Below, piece after piece: positions 47,875 to 55,727 of a stretch of 64,000 nucleotides of DNA; positions within the stretch are counted from its first letter, which is position 1, and every line of letters begins with the position of its first letter. Made by a program: the position numbers and the translations under genes. The notes beneath the pieces were generated by a model. That model was given only the letters and a program-made list of their open reading frames with translations, searched no databases and was not told the origin of the DNA. This stretch comes from Streptomyces sp. RFCAC02 (lineage in GTDB: Bacteria; Actinomycetota; Actinomycetes; Streptomycetales; Streptomycetaceae): assembly GCF_004193175.1 (NCBI RefSeq), contig NZ_SAUH01000001.1:4053001-4117000 (forward strand). Direction: 5' to 3'.

Positions 47875-48042
47875 TCAGAGGTCGAGGTCGTACCGATCAC
47901 CGAGATGCGCACGAATCGCCGCATCCAGCCGGTCCCACTCCTCGTGCAGATCTTCGAGGGTGGACCCTTCGGCGGTATCGGTCCTCGACGGGTTCGGTGG
48001 CGGGGAGACTGGCTCGGACTCCGGGGGTGGGGGTTCGGTCAT
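47875..48042 (-). CDS. Small acidic protein next to Scr1-type regulator
   Basis: Possible 55-residue protein: proline-rich start (TEPPPPESEPVSPPPNPSR) and an amphipathic helix (LEDLHEEWDRLDAAIRAHLG) ending in DRYDLDL. Not recognised. It is divergent from the XRE gene. Helical, acidic small proteins are common beside Scr1/DUF397 loci, but this link is an inference and the ribosome-binding site is weak. Confidence 0.45.
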   Translation of the reverse strand: MTEPPPPESEPVSPPPNPSRTDTAEGSTLEDLHEEWDRLDAAIRAHLGDRYDLDL

Positions 48043-48274
48043 GGATCGTCCCGAGGATGGTGTCGGCCCGGGGTGACCACAGATGCGCGCGCTGCGCATC
48101 CGGTCCGGTGCTCCCGGTGATCGGAAGACAAGGGTGCAGCCATCGGCGCCGAAACCGCAAGCCCTCATTTTTGGGTTTTGGCACCAAGTTGACTTGCATT
48201 GCGAAACGATGGAAGCGTTGCTTGCGTCCCGAAAGTCGTCGGGGCGACAAACCGCAAGAATGGGAGGGACATAC

Positions 48275-49156
48275 ATGGGCGAAGCGACCGGTTCGACCGT
48301 GCCTCGGCGCCTGCTGGGCAGGCACCTGCGGGAACTGCGGTTGCGGGCTCAGTTCACACTCAAGCGTGCCGCGACGGCCATGGAGTGGAGCGAAGCCAAG
48401 ATGAGCCGGATCGAGGCCGGCCTGACCTCCGTGCGCACGCACGACGTACGGCTCCTGTGCACGGAGTACGGGGCGCCCGAGGAACTGAGGGAGGCGCTCG
48501 TCGGTCTCGCGTCGGAGACCAAGGCGAAGGGCTGGTGGCACGCCTACGGGGACGCGGTCCCACGGGACTTCGACGTCTTCATCGGACTCGAAGCGGCGGC
48601 ATCGGCGGTCGACTGGTACGAACCGGACCTCGTTCCCGGTCTGTTCCAGACGCCTCGGTACGCCCGGGTGATGATGTCGGAGTGGTACGACAAACTCGCG
48701 CCGGAAGAGATCGAGCGACGGACCTCGGTTCGTATGCGGCGGCAGGCCCTCCTCACGAGGACTCGCCAACCCCTGTCGCTGCGCGTCGTTCTGAGCGAAG
48801 CCGTCCTTCTGCGCCCGGTCGGCGGCCCTGATGTCATGTTCGAGCAGGCGGAGCGGATTGTAGAGCTATCGGCGTTGCCGAACGTTGAGTTGCGCGTGAT
48901 TCCCTTCGAACGTGGCTTTCATCAGGGCATGTTCACCGGCCAGTTCGGAATCCTGAAGTTCCCGGCGATCAGTGGCATCGGCGAGCCGACTACGGTGTAC
49001 GCGGATGGCTACGTCGGGGACTTGTACCTGGACAAGCCCGACGAGTCAGCCCACTACGCTGGCGCGTTCGCGGACATGTGGAGCAAAGCGCTGGACGAGC
49101 AGGCGACACAGAAGCTGCTCAGGCGCGCGGTAGGGAGTTATGAACGACATGGTTGA
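48275..49156 (+). CDS. Scr1-type XRE regulator with DUF5753 domain
   Basis: Protein of 293 residues. The N-terminal XRE helix-turn-helix is LGRHLRELRLRAQFTLKRAA with WSEAKMSRIEAGLTSV. The long DUF5753 domain has AAASAVDWYEPDLVPGLFQT, YARVMMSEWYDKLAPEEIER, RVVLSEAVLLRPVGG and the ending MFTGQFGILKFPAISG. The family, expanded in streptomycetes, pairs with DUF397 proteins (Scr2) and acts as a developmental or antitoxin-like switch. GGGAGG precedes ATG 48275. It overlaps the DUF397 gene by 17 bases. Confidence 0.93.
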   Translation: MGEATGSTVPRRLLGRHLRELRLRAQFTLKRAATAMEWSEAKMSRIEAGLTSVRTHDVRLLCTEYGAPEELREALVGLASETKAKGWWHAYGDAVPRDFDVFIGLEAAASAVDWYEPDLVPGLFQTPRYARVMMSEWYDKLAPEEIERRTSVRMRRQALLTRTRQPLSLRVVLSEAVLLRPVGGPDVMFEQAERIVELSALPNVELRVIPFERGFHQGMFTGQFGILKFPAISGIGEPTTVYADGYVGDLYLDKPDESAHYAGAFADMWSKALDEQATQKLLRRAVGSYERHG

Positions 49157-49334
49157 GTGGCGGAAGTCCACGTACAGCAACGGCTCATCCGCCTGCGTGG
49201 AGGTAGCGCGACTCGCCGGTGGTGCTGTTGCGATGCGGGACAGCAAGCAGCGGGACGGTGCTGTTCTGCGTGTCCCCGGTGGCGGCTGGGCCGCGTTCGT
49301 CACGGGTGTGGCACGCCGCTCGCTCGGCGCCTGA
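49140..49334 (+). CDS. DUF397 protein, copy 1 (Scr2-like)
   Basis: Protein of 64 residues with the family pattern EWRKSTYSNGSSACVEVARL, VAMRDSKQRDGAVLRVPGGG and WAAFVTGVARRS. It is the usual small partner of the Scr1-type regulator, whose 3' end it overlaps by 17 bases. A strong hairpin follows at 49348-49401. Confidence 0.92.
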   Translation: MNDMVEWRKSTYSNGSSACVEVARLAGGAVAMRDSKQRDGAVLRVPGGGWAAFVTGVARRSLGA

Positions 49335-49347
49335 CTGCCAGGTTCGC

Positions 49348-49401
49348 CACAGGAAACGCCTCCTGCTTCGGTGCACCGCCGAACAGGAGGCGTTCCCTGT
49401 G
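49348..49401 (+). terminator. Terminator after DUF397 copy 1
   Basis: 18-bp stem with one mismatch (49348-49365 with 49384-49401) and an 18-base loop that can itself pair (TTCGG/CCGAA). Confidence 0.75.
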
Positions 49402-49549
49402 GGCTCACCCGCCGCACCGATGATCTGTCGCCGTTTATGCGTTCTTCCGCAGAGTTCGCGCCGGTTCTAGCCTGGTTCCTGCTGAACGAGCGCTTGTCGC
49501 TGCGCCTCGTGGCCGAGGCGAGCCGACCGTGCGCAGATGGGAGCGAGAA

Positions 49550-49744
49550 GTGCCTGAGACCCCAGACTTCTACACGTCCACCTACAGCAACGGGGACCGC
49601 GCCTGCGTGGAGGTTGCGAACCTTCCCAGTGGTGCCGTTGCGATGCGGGACAGCAAGCAGCGAGACGGTGCTGTTCTGAGTGTCCCCGGTGGCGGCTGGG
49701 CCGCGTTCGTCGCCGGTGTGGCGCGCGGTTCGCTCGACGCCTGA
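49550..49744 (+). CDS. DUF397 protein, copy 2
   Basis: Protein of 64 residues, nearly the same as copy 1: FYTSTYSNGDRACVEVANLP, AVAMRDSKQRDGAVLSVPGG and WAAFVAGVARGS. The DNA of the central 90 bases is almost identical between copies, so this is a recent tandem duplication. GTG 49550 follows GGGAGCGAGA; a longer in-frame ATG at 49529 is possible. It sits after the terminator of copy 1 and so may have its own promoter. It is 138 bases before the IS. Confidence 0.88.
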   Translation: MPETPDFYTSTYSNGDRACVEVANLPSGAVAMRDSKQRDGAVLSVPGGGWAAFVAGVARGSLDA

Positions 49745-49866
49745 CTGTCACGTAGTCCTCGGGGCGTCTCCTCACCTGGCATGAGACCGGGCAGGGAGGC
49801 GCCTCACCCATGTCGCCGGCGGCGCCCGACCGGCATCGAGTCGGCTGGTAACTAACATCAATGCTA

Positions 49867-49882
49867 CTAACATGCGTGTTAG
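49867..49882. promoter_or_regulatory. Palindromic operator-like site at IS edge
   Basis: CTAACA-TGCG-TGTTAG, perfect 6-bp arms; a matching half ACTAACAT also occurs 15 bases upstream (49851-49858). It looks like a regulator site (MarR-like geometry) of a lost promoter; the IS begins exactly at its last base. Confidence 0.4.
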
Positions 49883-50979
49883 GGCCTGTATCGAGTCGTG
49901 ATCAGTTTGTTGGTTCCGCCCTCGTTTCGAGGGTGGATCCGGTAGTCCGGTGCGCATGACGCGTGTGCAACTGACGGACGGGGAGTGGGGGTTCGTCGAG
50001 CCGTATCTGCCGGTCGGTGAGTACGGCCCGTATCCCGAGCGGCTGCGGCAGCAGTTCGAGGGTGTGATTTGGAAGTTCCGCTCGGGAGCGCAGTGGCGGG
50101 AGGTGCCGGAGCGGTTCGGTGCCTGGTCCACCGTGCACAACCGGTTCCGGCAGTGGCGGGACGCCGGGGTCTTCGAAGCGCTGCTGGAGGGGGTGATCGC
50201 CGAGGCGTCCGAGCGGGGCGGGGTGGACCTGTCGTTGGTCAGTGTGGACTCCACGACAGTCCGTGCCCACCACGACGCGGCCGGGATGCGTCTGCAGGAG
50301 GGCATCCTGGAGGCGTTGGAGAAGGCCGCCGTCGAGGCGGAGGCGGCCCGGCAAAAAGGGGCGGCTCGGAGGGACAAGACAGGCATAGTGGTGTCTGCGA
50401 TCCCGGCCAGGGCGAACGGCGACGCGTCCGGCGACGGCGCAAGCTGCGTTTGAAAGCTGCTTCGCTCGGGCGCTCACGAGGCGGACAGACCAGCAAGATC
50501 CACCTGGCTGCCGACCGCCGCTGCCGGCCCCTGGCGCTTGTCCTGACCGCCGGCCAGGCCGCGGACAGCCCGCAGTTCATCCCCGTGCTCGCCGAAGTGC
50601 GCGTCCGCGGGCCTGTCGGGCGTCCTCGCACCCGACCGGACGCAGTCGCCGCAGACAAGGCGTACTCCTCTCGTGGTAACCGCGCTCACCTGCGCAAACG
50701 CGGGATCAAGGCAGTCATCCCGGAGAAGAAGGACCAAGCCGCCAACCGGAAGAAGAAGGGCCGACACGGCGGCCGACCCGTCACCCACGACGCCGAGCTC
50801 TACAAAGAGCGCAACACCGTCGAGCGCCTGATCAACAAGCTCAAGGCATGGCGCGGGATCGCCACCCGCTACGACAAGACCCCCGAGAGCTACCTCGCCG
50901 GGCTCCACCTCCGCGCCTCCATGATCTGGATCAAGGACCTCACCCGAACCACTCAGTGATCACAACTCGATACAGGCCC
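49882..50979 (+). mobile_element. IS5-family insertion sequence (1098 bp)
   Basis: Complete element with terminal inverted repeats GGGCCTGTATCGAGTCGTGA on the left (49882 onward) and the complement of GGGCCTGTATCGAGTTGTGA on the right (ending 50979), one mismatch in 23. It is flanked by a TA dinucleotide on each side (49880-49881 and 50980-50981), the target duplication expected for this group. It encodes a DDE transposase in two overlapping frames. The sequences on either side do not join into one reading frame, so a deletion next to the IS is likely. Confidence 0.93.
49956..50959 (+). CDS. IS5-family DDE transposase (two frames, -1 shift)
   Basis: The first frame (to 50453) has LTDGEWGFVEPYLPVGEYGP, GVIWKFRSGAQWREVPERFG, TVHNRFRQWRDAGVFEAL and the first catalytic Asp in VSVDSTTVRAHHD. 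The second frame, -1 relative to the first and ending 50959, has LGRSRGGQTSKIHLAADRRC, the second Asp in DAVAADKAYSS and the Glu in YKERNTVERLINKLKAWRGI with YDKTPESYL. The frames overlap across the A5G4 run at 50354-50362, a good slippery site; together they give a protein of about 330 residues. Programmed frameshifting is common in this group, so the gene may be active. Confidence 0.88.
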
Positions 50980-50982
50980 TAG

Positions 50983-52041
50983 TACGAGGTGCCGTACCTG
51001 ATGGACCCGGAGGGCGCGTTCGAGGGCACGTTGCAGCGGGCCTGGGACAGGGCGCTGGAGAACAAGCCGGTCCTCCTGATCCTCATCGGGTCCGACCTGT
51101 CGATGATGGAGACGCTCAACAGCTACGGGCGCCCGTTCCACCAGCGCGGACGGGAGATGGTCCTCGGCCCCCTGAACCCCGCCGAGGTCGGCGGCATGCT
51201 GGGGCTCGACGCGCCCTCCGCGTTCGACGCCGCGCTGATCACCGGAGGGCTGCCCCTGATCTGCGCCGAGTGGCCGCACGGCGCCGGGGTGCGGGACTTC
51301 CTGTCCACGGCCCTCGCCGATCCGGTCTCCGCGCTGCTGGTCTCCGCCGAACGGTCGCTCGCCGCCGAGTTCCCCCAGCAGGCGCAGGCCCGCACGGTGC
51401 TGTCGGCGATCGGGAGCGGCGAGCGGACCTTCAGCACCATCGCGCGTGCGGCGGGCGGGCTCGGCTCCACTCCGCTCCAGCGCTCCCTGACCCTGCTGAC
51501 CGACAAAAGGGTGGTCGCGTCCGAACTCCCGGTCTCCACCCACCCGTCGAAGGACCGCCGCTACCGGGTGGCGGATCCGTACCTCCGCTTCTGGCTGCGC
51601 TTCCTGGGGCCGGCCATGGAGGAGATCGAGCGGGGGAGGGGCGACCTGACGCTGCGGCGCGTGCAGGAGAACTGGACGAGCTGGCGCGGCCGGGCCGTCG
51701 AACCACTGGTCCGCGACGCGCTGGCCCGTCTCCTGCCGGACGAGTCCCTGCCCGCCGCGCCCGCGATCGGCGCGTACTGGACCCGCACGAACGACGTGGA
51801 GATCGACGTCGTGGGGGCCGACCGTGCTCCCGTCGCCAAGGAACTGCTCTTCGTGGGGTCCGTGAAGTGGCTGGAGAACTCCCCCTTCGACCGGCACGAC
51901 CTCGCCGCGCTGCACCGCCACCGTGCCCTGCTGACGGCCGATCCGGTTCCCGCGATCGCGGTGTCGCGCAGTGGCGTCGACTGCGCGGGGCCGGACGCGG
52001 CGTACGGTCCGGCCGATCTCCTCGCCGCCTGGTCCTCCTGA
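50983..52041 (+). pseudogene. DUF234-type AAA ATPase, 5' part lost at the IS
   Basis: 352 codons of an archaeal-type ATPase (COG1672-like, DUF234 C terminus). The frame begins at the IS with YEVPYLMDPEGAFEGTLQRA, where the family has Walker B ending DEVPYL; the Asp and everything before it, including Walker A, are gone. Then LLILIGSDLSMMETLNSYGR, PFHQRGREMVLGPLNPAEV, YRVADPYLRFWLRFLGP and the nuclease-like DUF234 end (YWTRTNDVEIDVVGADR, ELLFVGSVKWL). These proteins are suspected defence or toxin-like effectors. The loss of nucleotide binding makes it inactive. A GTG at 50989 could start a fragment. Confidence 0.8.
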
Positions 52042-52042
52042 G

Positions 52043-52072
52043 CCCCGCCCCCGGGGATCGCCGGGGGCGGGG
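52043..52072. terminator. Bidirectional terminator hairpin
   Basis: 12-bp perfect stem (52043-52054 with 52061-52072), 6-base loop, between the ATPase remnant and the lipoprotein gene, which converge. Confidence 0.7.
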
Positions 52073-52080
52073 TCGTGTGC

Positions 52081-52602
52081 TCAGGACGTGTACAGCGACT
52101 GGAGCCTGATCACCCGGCCGTCCCCGTCGAAGCTCAGGTCGTACCCGACGAGCGAGCGGGCCGATGGCGACTGGGCCATCAGGCGGCTGACGAACTCGGC
52201 CTGTGAGTACGACGCGGCGTGCTTGTCGTCGCCGAGCGGGACCGAAAGCAGCACCTCGGCGTCCTCGGCCATCGGCACCTCGGCGTAGTCGCCCTCGCCC
52301 GGGACGACCACCCAGGCCTCGCTGTGCTCGGTGACGTGGGCCTCCTTCCGGGCGGGCCGCACCGACAGGTACGTCCGTCCGTCGCTGGTCCTGGCCTCCT
52401 CGATCTGCACGAACTGCAGGGTGCCCGCCCAGGAGTCCGCGTCGTCCTCCTGCGCGGGAGGTGTCGTCGATGCCGTGGGCGTGGCGGCGGCCGACCGGTC
52501 GTCGTCCTCGCCGGCGCAACCGGTCAGGGCCGCGAGGCCGAGGGCGAGAGCGCTGAGGCAGCGTACGGCGGCGGCCCGGCGGTGTGTGAGGCGCGTGGAC
52601 AA
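52081..52602 (-). CDS. Lipoprotein related to the anti-sigma partner's outer domain
   Basis: Protein of 173 residues. The signal peptide (CLSALALGLAALTGCAGEDD) has lipobox LTGC. An acidic/Thr linker is followed by a domain of about 120 residues: TLQFVQIEEARTSDGRTYLS, AWVVVPGEGDYAEVPMAEDA and the ending YDLSFDGDGRVIRLQSLYTS. This ending closely matches that of the membrane protein encoded next upstream (IDYDSDGRVHSLREAYWL), so both carry copies of one outer domain. It probably belongs to the same ECF-sigma signalling set. Confidence 0.8.
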   Translation of the reverse strand: MSTRLTHRRAAAVRCLSALALGLAALTGCAGEDDDRSAAATPTASTTPPAQEDDADSWAGTLQFVQIEEARTSDGRTYLSVRPARKEAHVTEHSEAWVVVPGEGDYAEVPMAEDAEVLLSVPLGDDKHAASYSQAEFVSRLMAQSPSARSLVGYDLSFDGDGRVIRLQSLYTS

Positions 52603-52708
52603 GGGTCCCCCCAGAGGCAGGTGTTGTCGGATTCAAGGGCTCTACGCGCCACCCCACCCCCCGGGTTGCACCCGGCCGCACATCTTTTCCCTGCCTCACG
52701 CGGGGGGT

Positions 52709-53266
52709 TCAGTCGCCGAGCCAGTACGCCTCCCGCAGCGAGTGCACGCGGCCGTCACTGTCGTAGTCGATGGCGAACACCCACCGCGGCCCGTCGGCCA
52801 GCCGGTCCACCAGCTCGCCGAGCTGTACGTCCGTGTGGTCGCCGCCGGTCAGCTCCCGCGTCTCGACCAGCGTTCCCGCCGGCAGGGTCAGCGTGTGCAC
52901 CACGCCGGTGTGGAGCTGCTCGACGGTGATGCGCACCGTGTCGCCCGTCCGCACCGCGCCGTACACGTAGCCCAGTTCACCGGCGTACTCCTCGCCCGGC
53001 GCGGGCGTCGGCGTCACGAACGGAGAGGCGGCCGGCGTCGGGGCGGCGGGCGGCTCATGCTCCCGGGCGACGCGGCTCAGCGACAGCCCTCCCACGACCA
53101 CGGCCACGGCCAGCAGCGCGCCCCCGGCCGCCTGGGCGGTCCGCCTGCGGCGCAGGCGCTGCTCACCGCGTGCCCTGATCCGCTCGGCGGCGAGCGGCGC
53201 CGCGTACCGGCGGCCCGATGCGGCGAGGTCGGCGAGGCGGCCCTCCAGCTCCGTCTGCTCAGTCAT
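52709..53266 (-). CDS. Membrane anti-sigma-like protein
   Basis: Protein of 185 residues. An N-terminal cytosolic part of about 45 residues (MTEQTELEGRLADLAASGRR, RIRARGEQRLRRRRTAQAA) precedes one helix (GGALLAVAVVVGGLSLSRVA), a Pro/Thr linker and an outer domain of about 110 residues (GELGYVYGAVRTGDTVRITV, LTLPAGTLVETRELTGG, FAIDYDSDGRVHSLREAYWL). Its gene overlaps the sigma gene by 8 bases, the usual arrangement for a membrane anti-sigma factor. No zinc-binding ZAS motif is seen, so the interaction would be of another type. Confidence 0.75.
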   Translation of the reverse strand: MTEQTELEGRLADLAASGRRYAAPLAAERIRARGEQRLRRRRTAQAAGGALLAVAVVVGGLSLSRVAREHEPPAAPTPAASPFVTPTPAPGEEYAGELGYVYGAVRTGDTVRITVEQLHTGVVHTLTLPAGTLVETRELTGGDHTDVQLGELVDRLADGPRWVFAIDYDSDGRVHSLREAYWLGD

Positions 53267-53795
53267 GGCGCACCTCCGGTACGCGGGCAGTCCGCGGATC
53301 CAGCTCAGTATCGGCCAGCAGCCGGGCCAGGGCGGCCCGCCCCCGGCTCAGCCACGCCTTGACCGTGCCGACGGGGGAGCCGGTCTCGGCGGCCACCTGT
53401 TCGACGCTCAGGTCGCACAGGTGGTGGAGCACGACGGCCCGCCGCTGCGCCTCGGGGATCTGCCGCAGCGCGCGGACCAGCAGCACGTGCTGCGGATCCG
53501 GCGGCGGTACCGGGGGCGGCGGTCCCTGCCGCCGGGCGAAGGCGAGCGCGGTGCGCACCCGCCGCCACCGGCTGACCGCCAGCCGCCAGGCCACCGTGCG
53601 CACCCACGCCTCGGGAGCCGCGTCCAGGTCCAGCTCGGCGCGGCGTTCCCAGGCGCGGGCGAACGCCTCCTGCACCACGTCCTGCGCCTCGGCGAAGTCG
53701 CCCGTCATCGCGTAGAGCTGGCCGATGAGCCGGCCGACACTCGCGGTGTAGAAGGCGTCGAACGCGCGCTCGTCCGGTGGTCGTGTGCCGCTCAT
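53259..53795 (-). CDS. ECF RNA polymerase sigma factor (SigE/SigM-like)
   Basis: About 178 residues. Region 2 has FDAFYTASVGRLIGQLYAMT and GDFAEAQDVVQEAFARAWER; region 4 has IPEAQRRAVVLHHLCDLSVE and VAAETGSPVGTVKAWLSRGR. No extra C-terminal domain. The ATG at 53795 (MSGTRPPDERAFD) is preferred to an in-frame GTG at 53828, though neither has a strong ribosome-binding site. It is co-transcribed with the membrane protein and perhaps the lipoprotein, forming an envelope-sensing set. A 28-bp repeat copy lies 49 bases upstream. Confidence 0.92.
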   Translation of the reverse strand: MSGTRPPDERAFDAFYTASVGRLIGQLYAMTGDFAEAQDVVQEAFARAWERRAELDLDAAPEAWVRTVAWRLAVSRWRRVRTALAFARRQGPPPPVPPPDPQHVLLVRALRQIPEAQRRAVVLHHLCDLSVEQVAAETGSPVGTVKAWLSRGRAALARLLADTELDPRTARVPEVRHD

Positions 53796-53843
53796 GTCAC
53801 GCCGTACGGTGCCAGGCGGCACCGGCACAGCACAAGCAACCGA

Positions 53844-53871
53844 TGAAGCGGCTCACTTGCCGTTCTCGGGG
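53844..53871. repeat. 28-bp direct repeat, left copy
   Basis: Matches 55700-55727 in 27 of 28 bases. On the minus strand the repeat encodes PENGK and a stop, the last residues of a VapC-type protein. It bounds the XRE-ImmA/PIN module on the left. Confidence 0.85.
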
Positions 53872-54003
53872 CGGGCGTCGCGTTCACCTGCGGTAGTTCG
53901 CCCCAACCGGTCATCCGGATCGATCACGGTCCGGCTCATACGGATCCCCCTCGACGTCACGTCGCGCCCCCGGCTCCGCCGAACACCTGCCCCGCCCCCC
54001 GGG

Positions 54004-54020
54004 GTGTGCCAAAATCACAC
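54004..54020. promoter_or_regulatory. Operator-like palindrome at XRE-ImmA start
   Basis: GTGTG-N7-CACAC with perfect arms, ending two bases before the ATG at 54023. No Shine-Dalgarno sequence fits, so the mRNA may be leaderless, with the site acting as an autoregulatory operator for the XRE domain. Confidence 0.5.
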
Positions 54021-54022
54021 AC

Positions 54023-55126
54023 ATGGATGGTGCGCGGAGCTGGGCGGAAGTGGGCGAGCGGATCGCCGAGGCGCGCCTCGCCGCCGGTATGAGCCAGGGC
54101 GACCTGGCGTCCCGGGTGGGGCTGGACCGTACCGCCGTCGTACGCATAGAGGCCGGGGACCGGCGCATCACCGCCCTGGAGCTCTTCCGGCTGGCCGAGG
54201 TGCTGGGCGTTCCGCTCGCGCATCTGGTCACCCGGCCTCCGCAGGCCCTCGTGTCGCGCCGGAGCGCGCTGGAAGAGGCGGCGGATGAGGCCGCGCGTGC
54301 CCGCTACCGCCTCGACGCGCGGCTCGAGGAGCACACCCGTCATGCGCAGTGGCTGGTCGATCACCGGTTCCTCGTCCCGCCGGCCCTCGATCCGCGGGTG
54401 CGGAGGAAGGGGAGCGAGGTCGATCCGGTTGCACTCGCCCTTGCCGCTCGGGAGGCAGTAGGACGCCCCTCCGGTCCGCTGGGGCCGCTGGCCGACGTCC
54501 TGGAACGCCTTGGGCTGTATGTGACGGTGGTCGACGAGGCCGCCGAGGGCGCTTCGCTCCTGCTCCACGGTTTCGGCGTCGCCGTGATCAGCGGGCAGGC
54601 GCCGCCGGGACGACGACGCTGGACCGCAGCGCACGAACTCGGGCACCACCTGATGCAGGACGAGTACCACAGCGACGCCGGCGTGGCCGCCGGGCGGGAC
54701 GAACGCGAGCAGCTCATCGACCGGTTCGTGGAGGAGTTTCTGCTGCCCGCTGCCGACATGCGGCGGGCGTGGACGGACGACGCGGACGGCAGGCACCCCA
54801 GGGCGATCATGATCGGCCTGTCGGCCTCCTACCGGCTGTCCTGGGGCGCCGTCGTCAGCAGGGCGCGGCGTCTGTCGCTGGTCGGGGCGGACGAGGCCAG
54901 GCGTCAGCGAGCCGATACGCCGATGCGTGGCGACTTCCTGGCGGTGCACGGAAGCGAGCCGGTTCCCGACCTGGAGATCGGCACGACCGGCGCACAATGG
55001 CGCCGGGCGGCTCTGGCAGCATGGTCCCGTGGCCGGATCACCGCGCCCCGGGCGGTCGAACTCCTCTACGGAGCCGTCTCGGAGGACGAACTGCCCGGCC
55101 GAAGCGTGGAGGACTGTCTGCCGTGA
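54023..55126 (+). CDS. XRE regulator fused to ImmA/IrrE metallopeptidase
   Basis: Protein of 367 residues. The N-terminal helix-turn-helix is GERIAEARLAAGMSQGDLAS with RIEAGDRRITALELFRLAEV. The middle and C-terminal part hold the peptidase_M78 site RRRWTAAHELGHHLMQDEYH (HExxH), EQLIDRFVEEFLLPAADMRR (third ligand) and YRLSWGAVVSRARRLSLV. Such proteins cleave partner repressors or antitoxins after stress or mobile-element signals. The next gene, a PIN nuclease, overlaps by GTGA, so the two act as a toxin-antitoxin-like pair. Both lie between 28-bp direct repeats, suggesting arrival by transfer. Confidence 0.93.
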   Translation: MDGARSWAEVGERIAEARLAAGMSQGDLASRVGLDRTAVVRIEAGDRRITALELFRLAEVLGVPLAHLVTRPPQALVSRRSALEEAADEAARARYRLDARLEEHTRHAQWLVDHRFLVPPALDPRVRRKGSEVDPVALALAAREAVGRPSGPLGPLADVLERLGLYVTVVDEAAEGASLLLHGFGVAVISGQAPPGRRRWTAAHELGHHLMQDEYHSDAGVAAGRDEREQLIDRFVEEFLLPAADMRRAWTDDADGRHPRAIMIGLSASYRLSWGAVVSRARRLSLVGADEARRQRADTPMRGDFLAVHGSEPVPDLEIGTTGAQWRRAALAAWSRGRITAPRAVELLYGAVSEDELPGRSVEDCLP

Positions 55127-55680
55127 CCTCGGACCGACGGCCGCCGGGCTCGTCCGACCCACTGCTGATCTGGGACACGTCCCCGCTCCTGCACGCCATC
55201 AAGGCCGGGAAGATCGAGATCCCGGGCGACATCGCCCAGAGCCGGCGGGGCGGTGCGCGGCGGAACGTGACCACTCAGGCCGTCATCAGCGAGATCGACT
55301 GCTTCCGCCTGCCGCTGGCCGGGAAGGAGTGGCTGAGCATCGTGCACGTGGATGACCTGCACGAGATCAACGCCCTGGTCGAGTGGATGAACCGCGTCTC
55401 GGGAGCGAAGTCCAACCACGGCGAGGCCACGGTCCTCGCCTGGGCCGAAGTGCACGACGCGGTGGCCATCGTCGATGACGCCGACGCCCGACGCATCGGA
55501 CGTGCCGCCGGACTCGACGTACGGGGCTCCCTGCGTGTCATAGCCGAGTCCGTCGGCGACGGCCACATCACCCGTTACGCGTCGACGGCCCTGGTGGACG
55601 CAATGATCGACACGGGAGCCCGGTATCCCTGTGCACGAGGCCAGTTCGTCGGCTGGGCCGAGCGGAACGGGCTGCTGTAG
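55123..55680 (+). CDS. PIN-domain nuclease-like protein
   Basis: Protein of 185 residues. Acidic residues fit a PIN-like site: LLIWDTSPLLHAIKAGKI (first Asp), VTTQAVISEIDCFRLP (Glu), NHGEATVLAWAEVHDA (Glu) and VAIVDDADARRIGRAAGL (paired Asp). PIN proteins cut RNA, usually as toxins. The GTG start overlaps the ImmA/IrrE stop, so production is coupled to the likely regulator. It differs from the VapC remnant just downstream on the other strand. The C-terminal 30 residues (IDTGARYPCARGQFVGWAER) are not typical of VapC. Confidence 0.83.
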   Translation: MTSDRRPPGSSDPLLIWDTSPLLHAIKAGKIEIPGDIAQSRRGGARRNVTTQAVISEIDCFRLPLAGKEWLSIVHVDDLHEINALVEWMNRVSGAKSNHGEATVLAWAEVHDAVAIVDDADARRIGRAAGLDVRGSLRVIAESVGDGHITRYASTALVDAMIDTGARYPCARGQFVGWAERNGLL

Positions 55681-55699
55681 TCGCGTCGTGCTCACGTGG

Positions 55700-55727
55700 T
55701 GAGGCGGCTCACTTGCCGTTCTCGGGG
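55700..55727. repeat. 28-bp direct repeat, right copy
   Basis: Second copy of the repeat at 53844-53871 (one mismatch). It forms the 3' end, including the stop, of the vapC remnant. Confidence 0.85.

Noticed and set aside
53877..54003. Possible integrase or att remnant inside the ImmA/PIN module
   Set aside because: No recombinase motif or tRNA-like sequence is seen; only the 28-bp direct repeats support integration.
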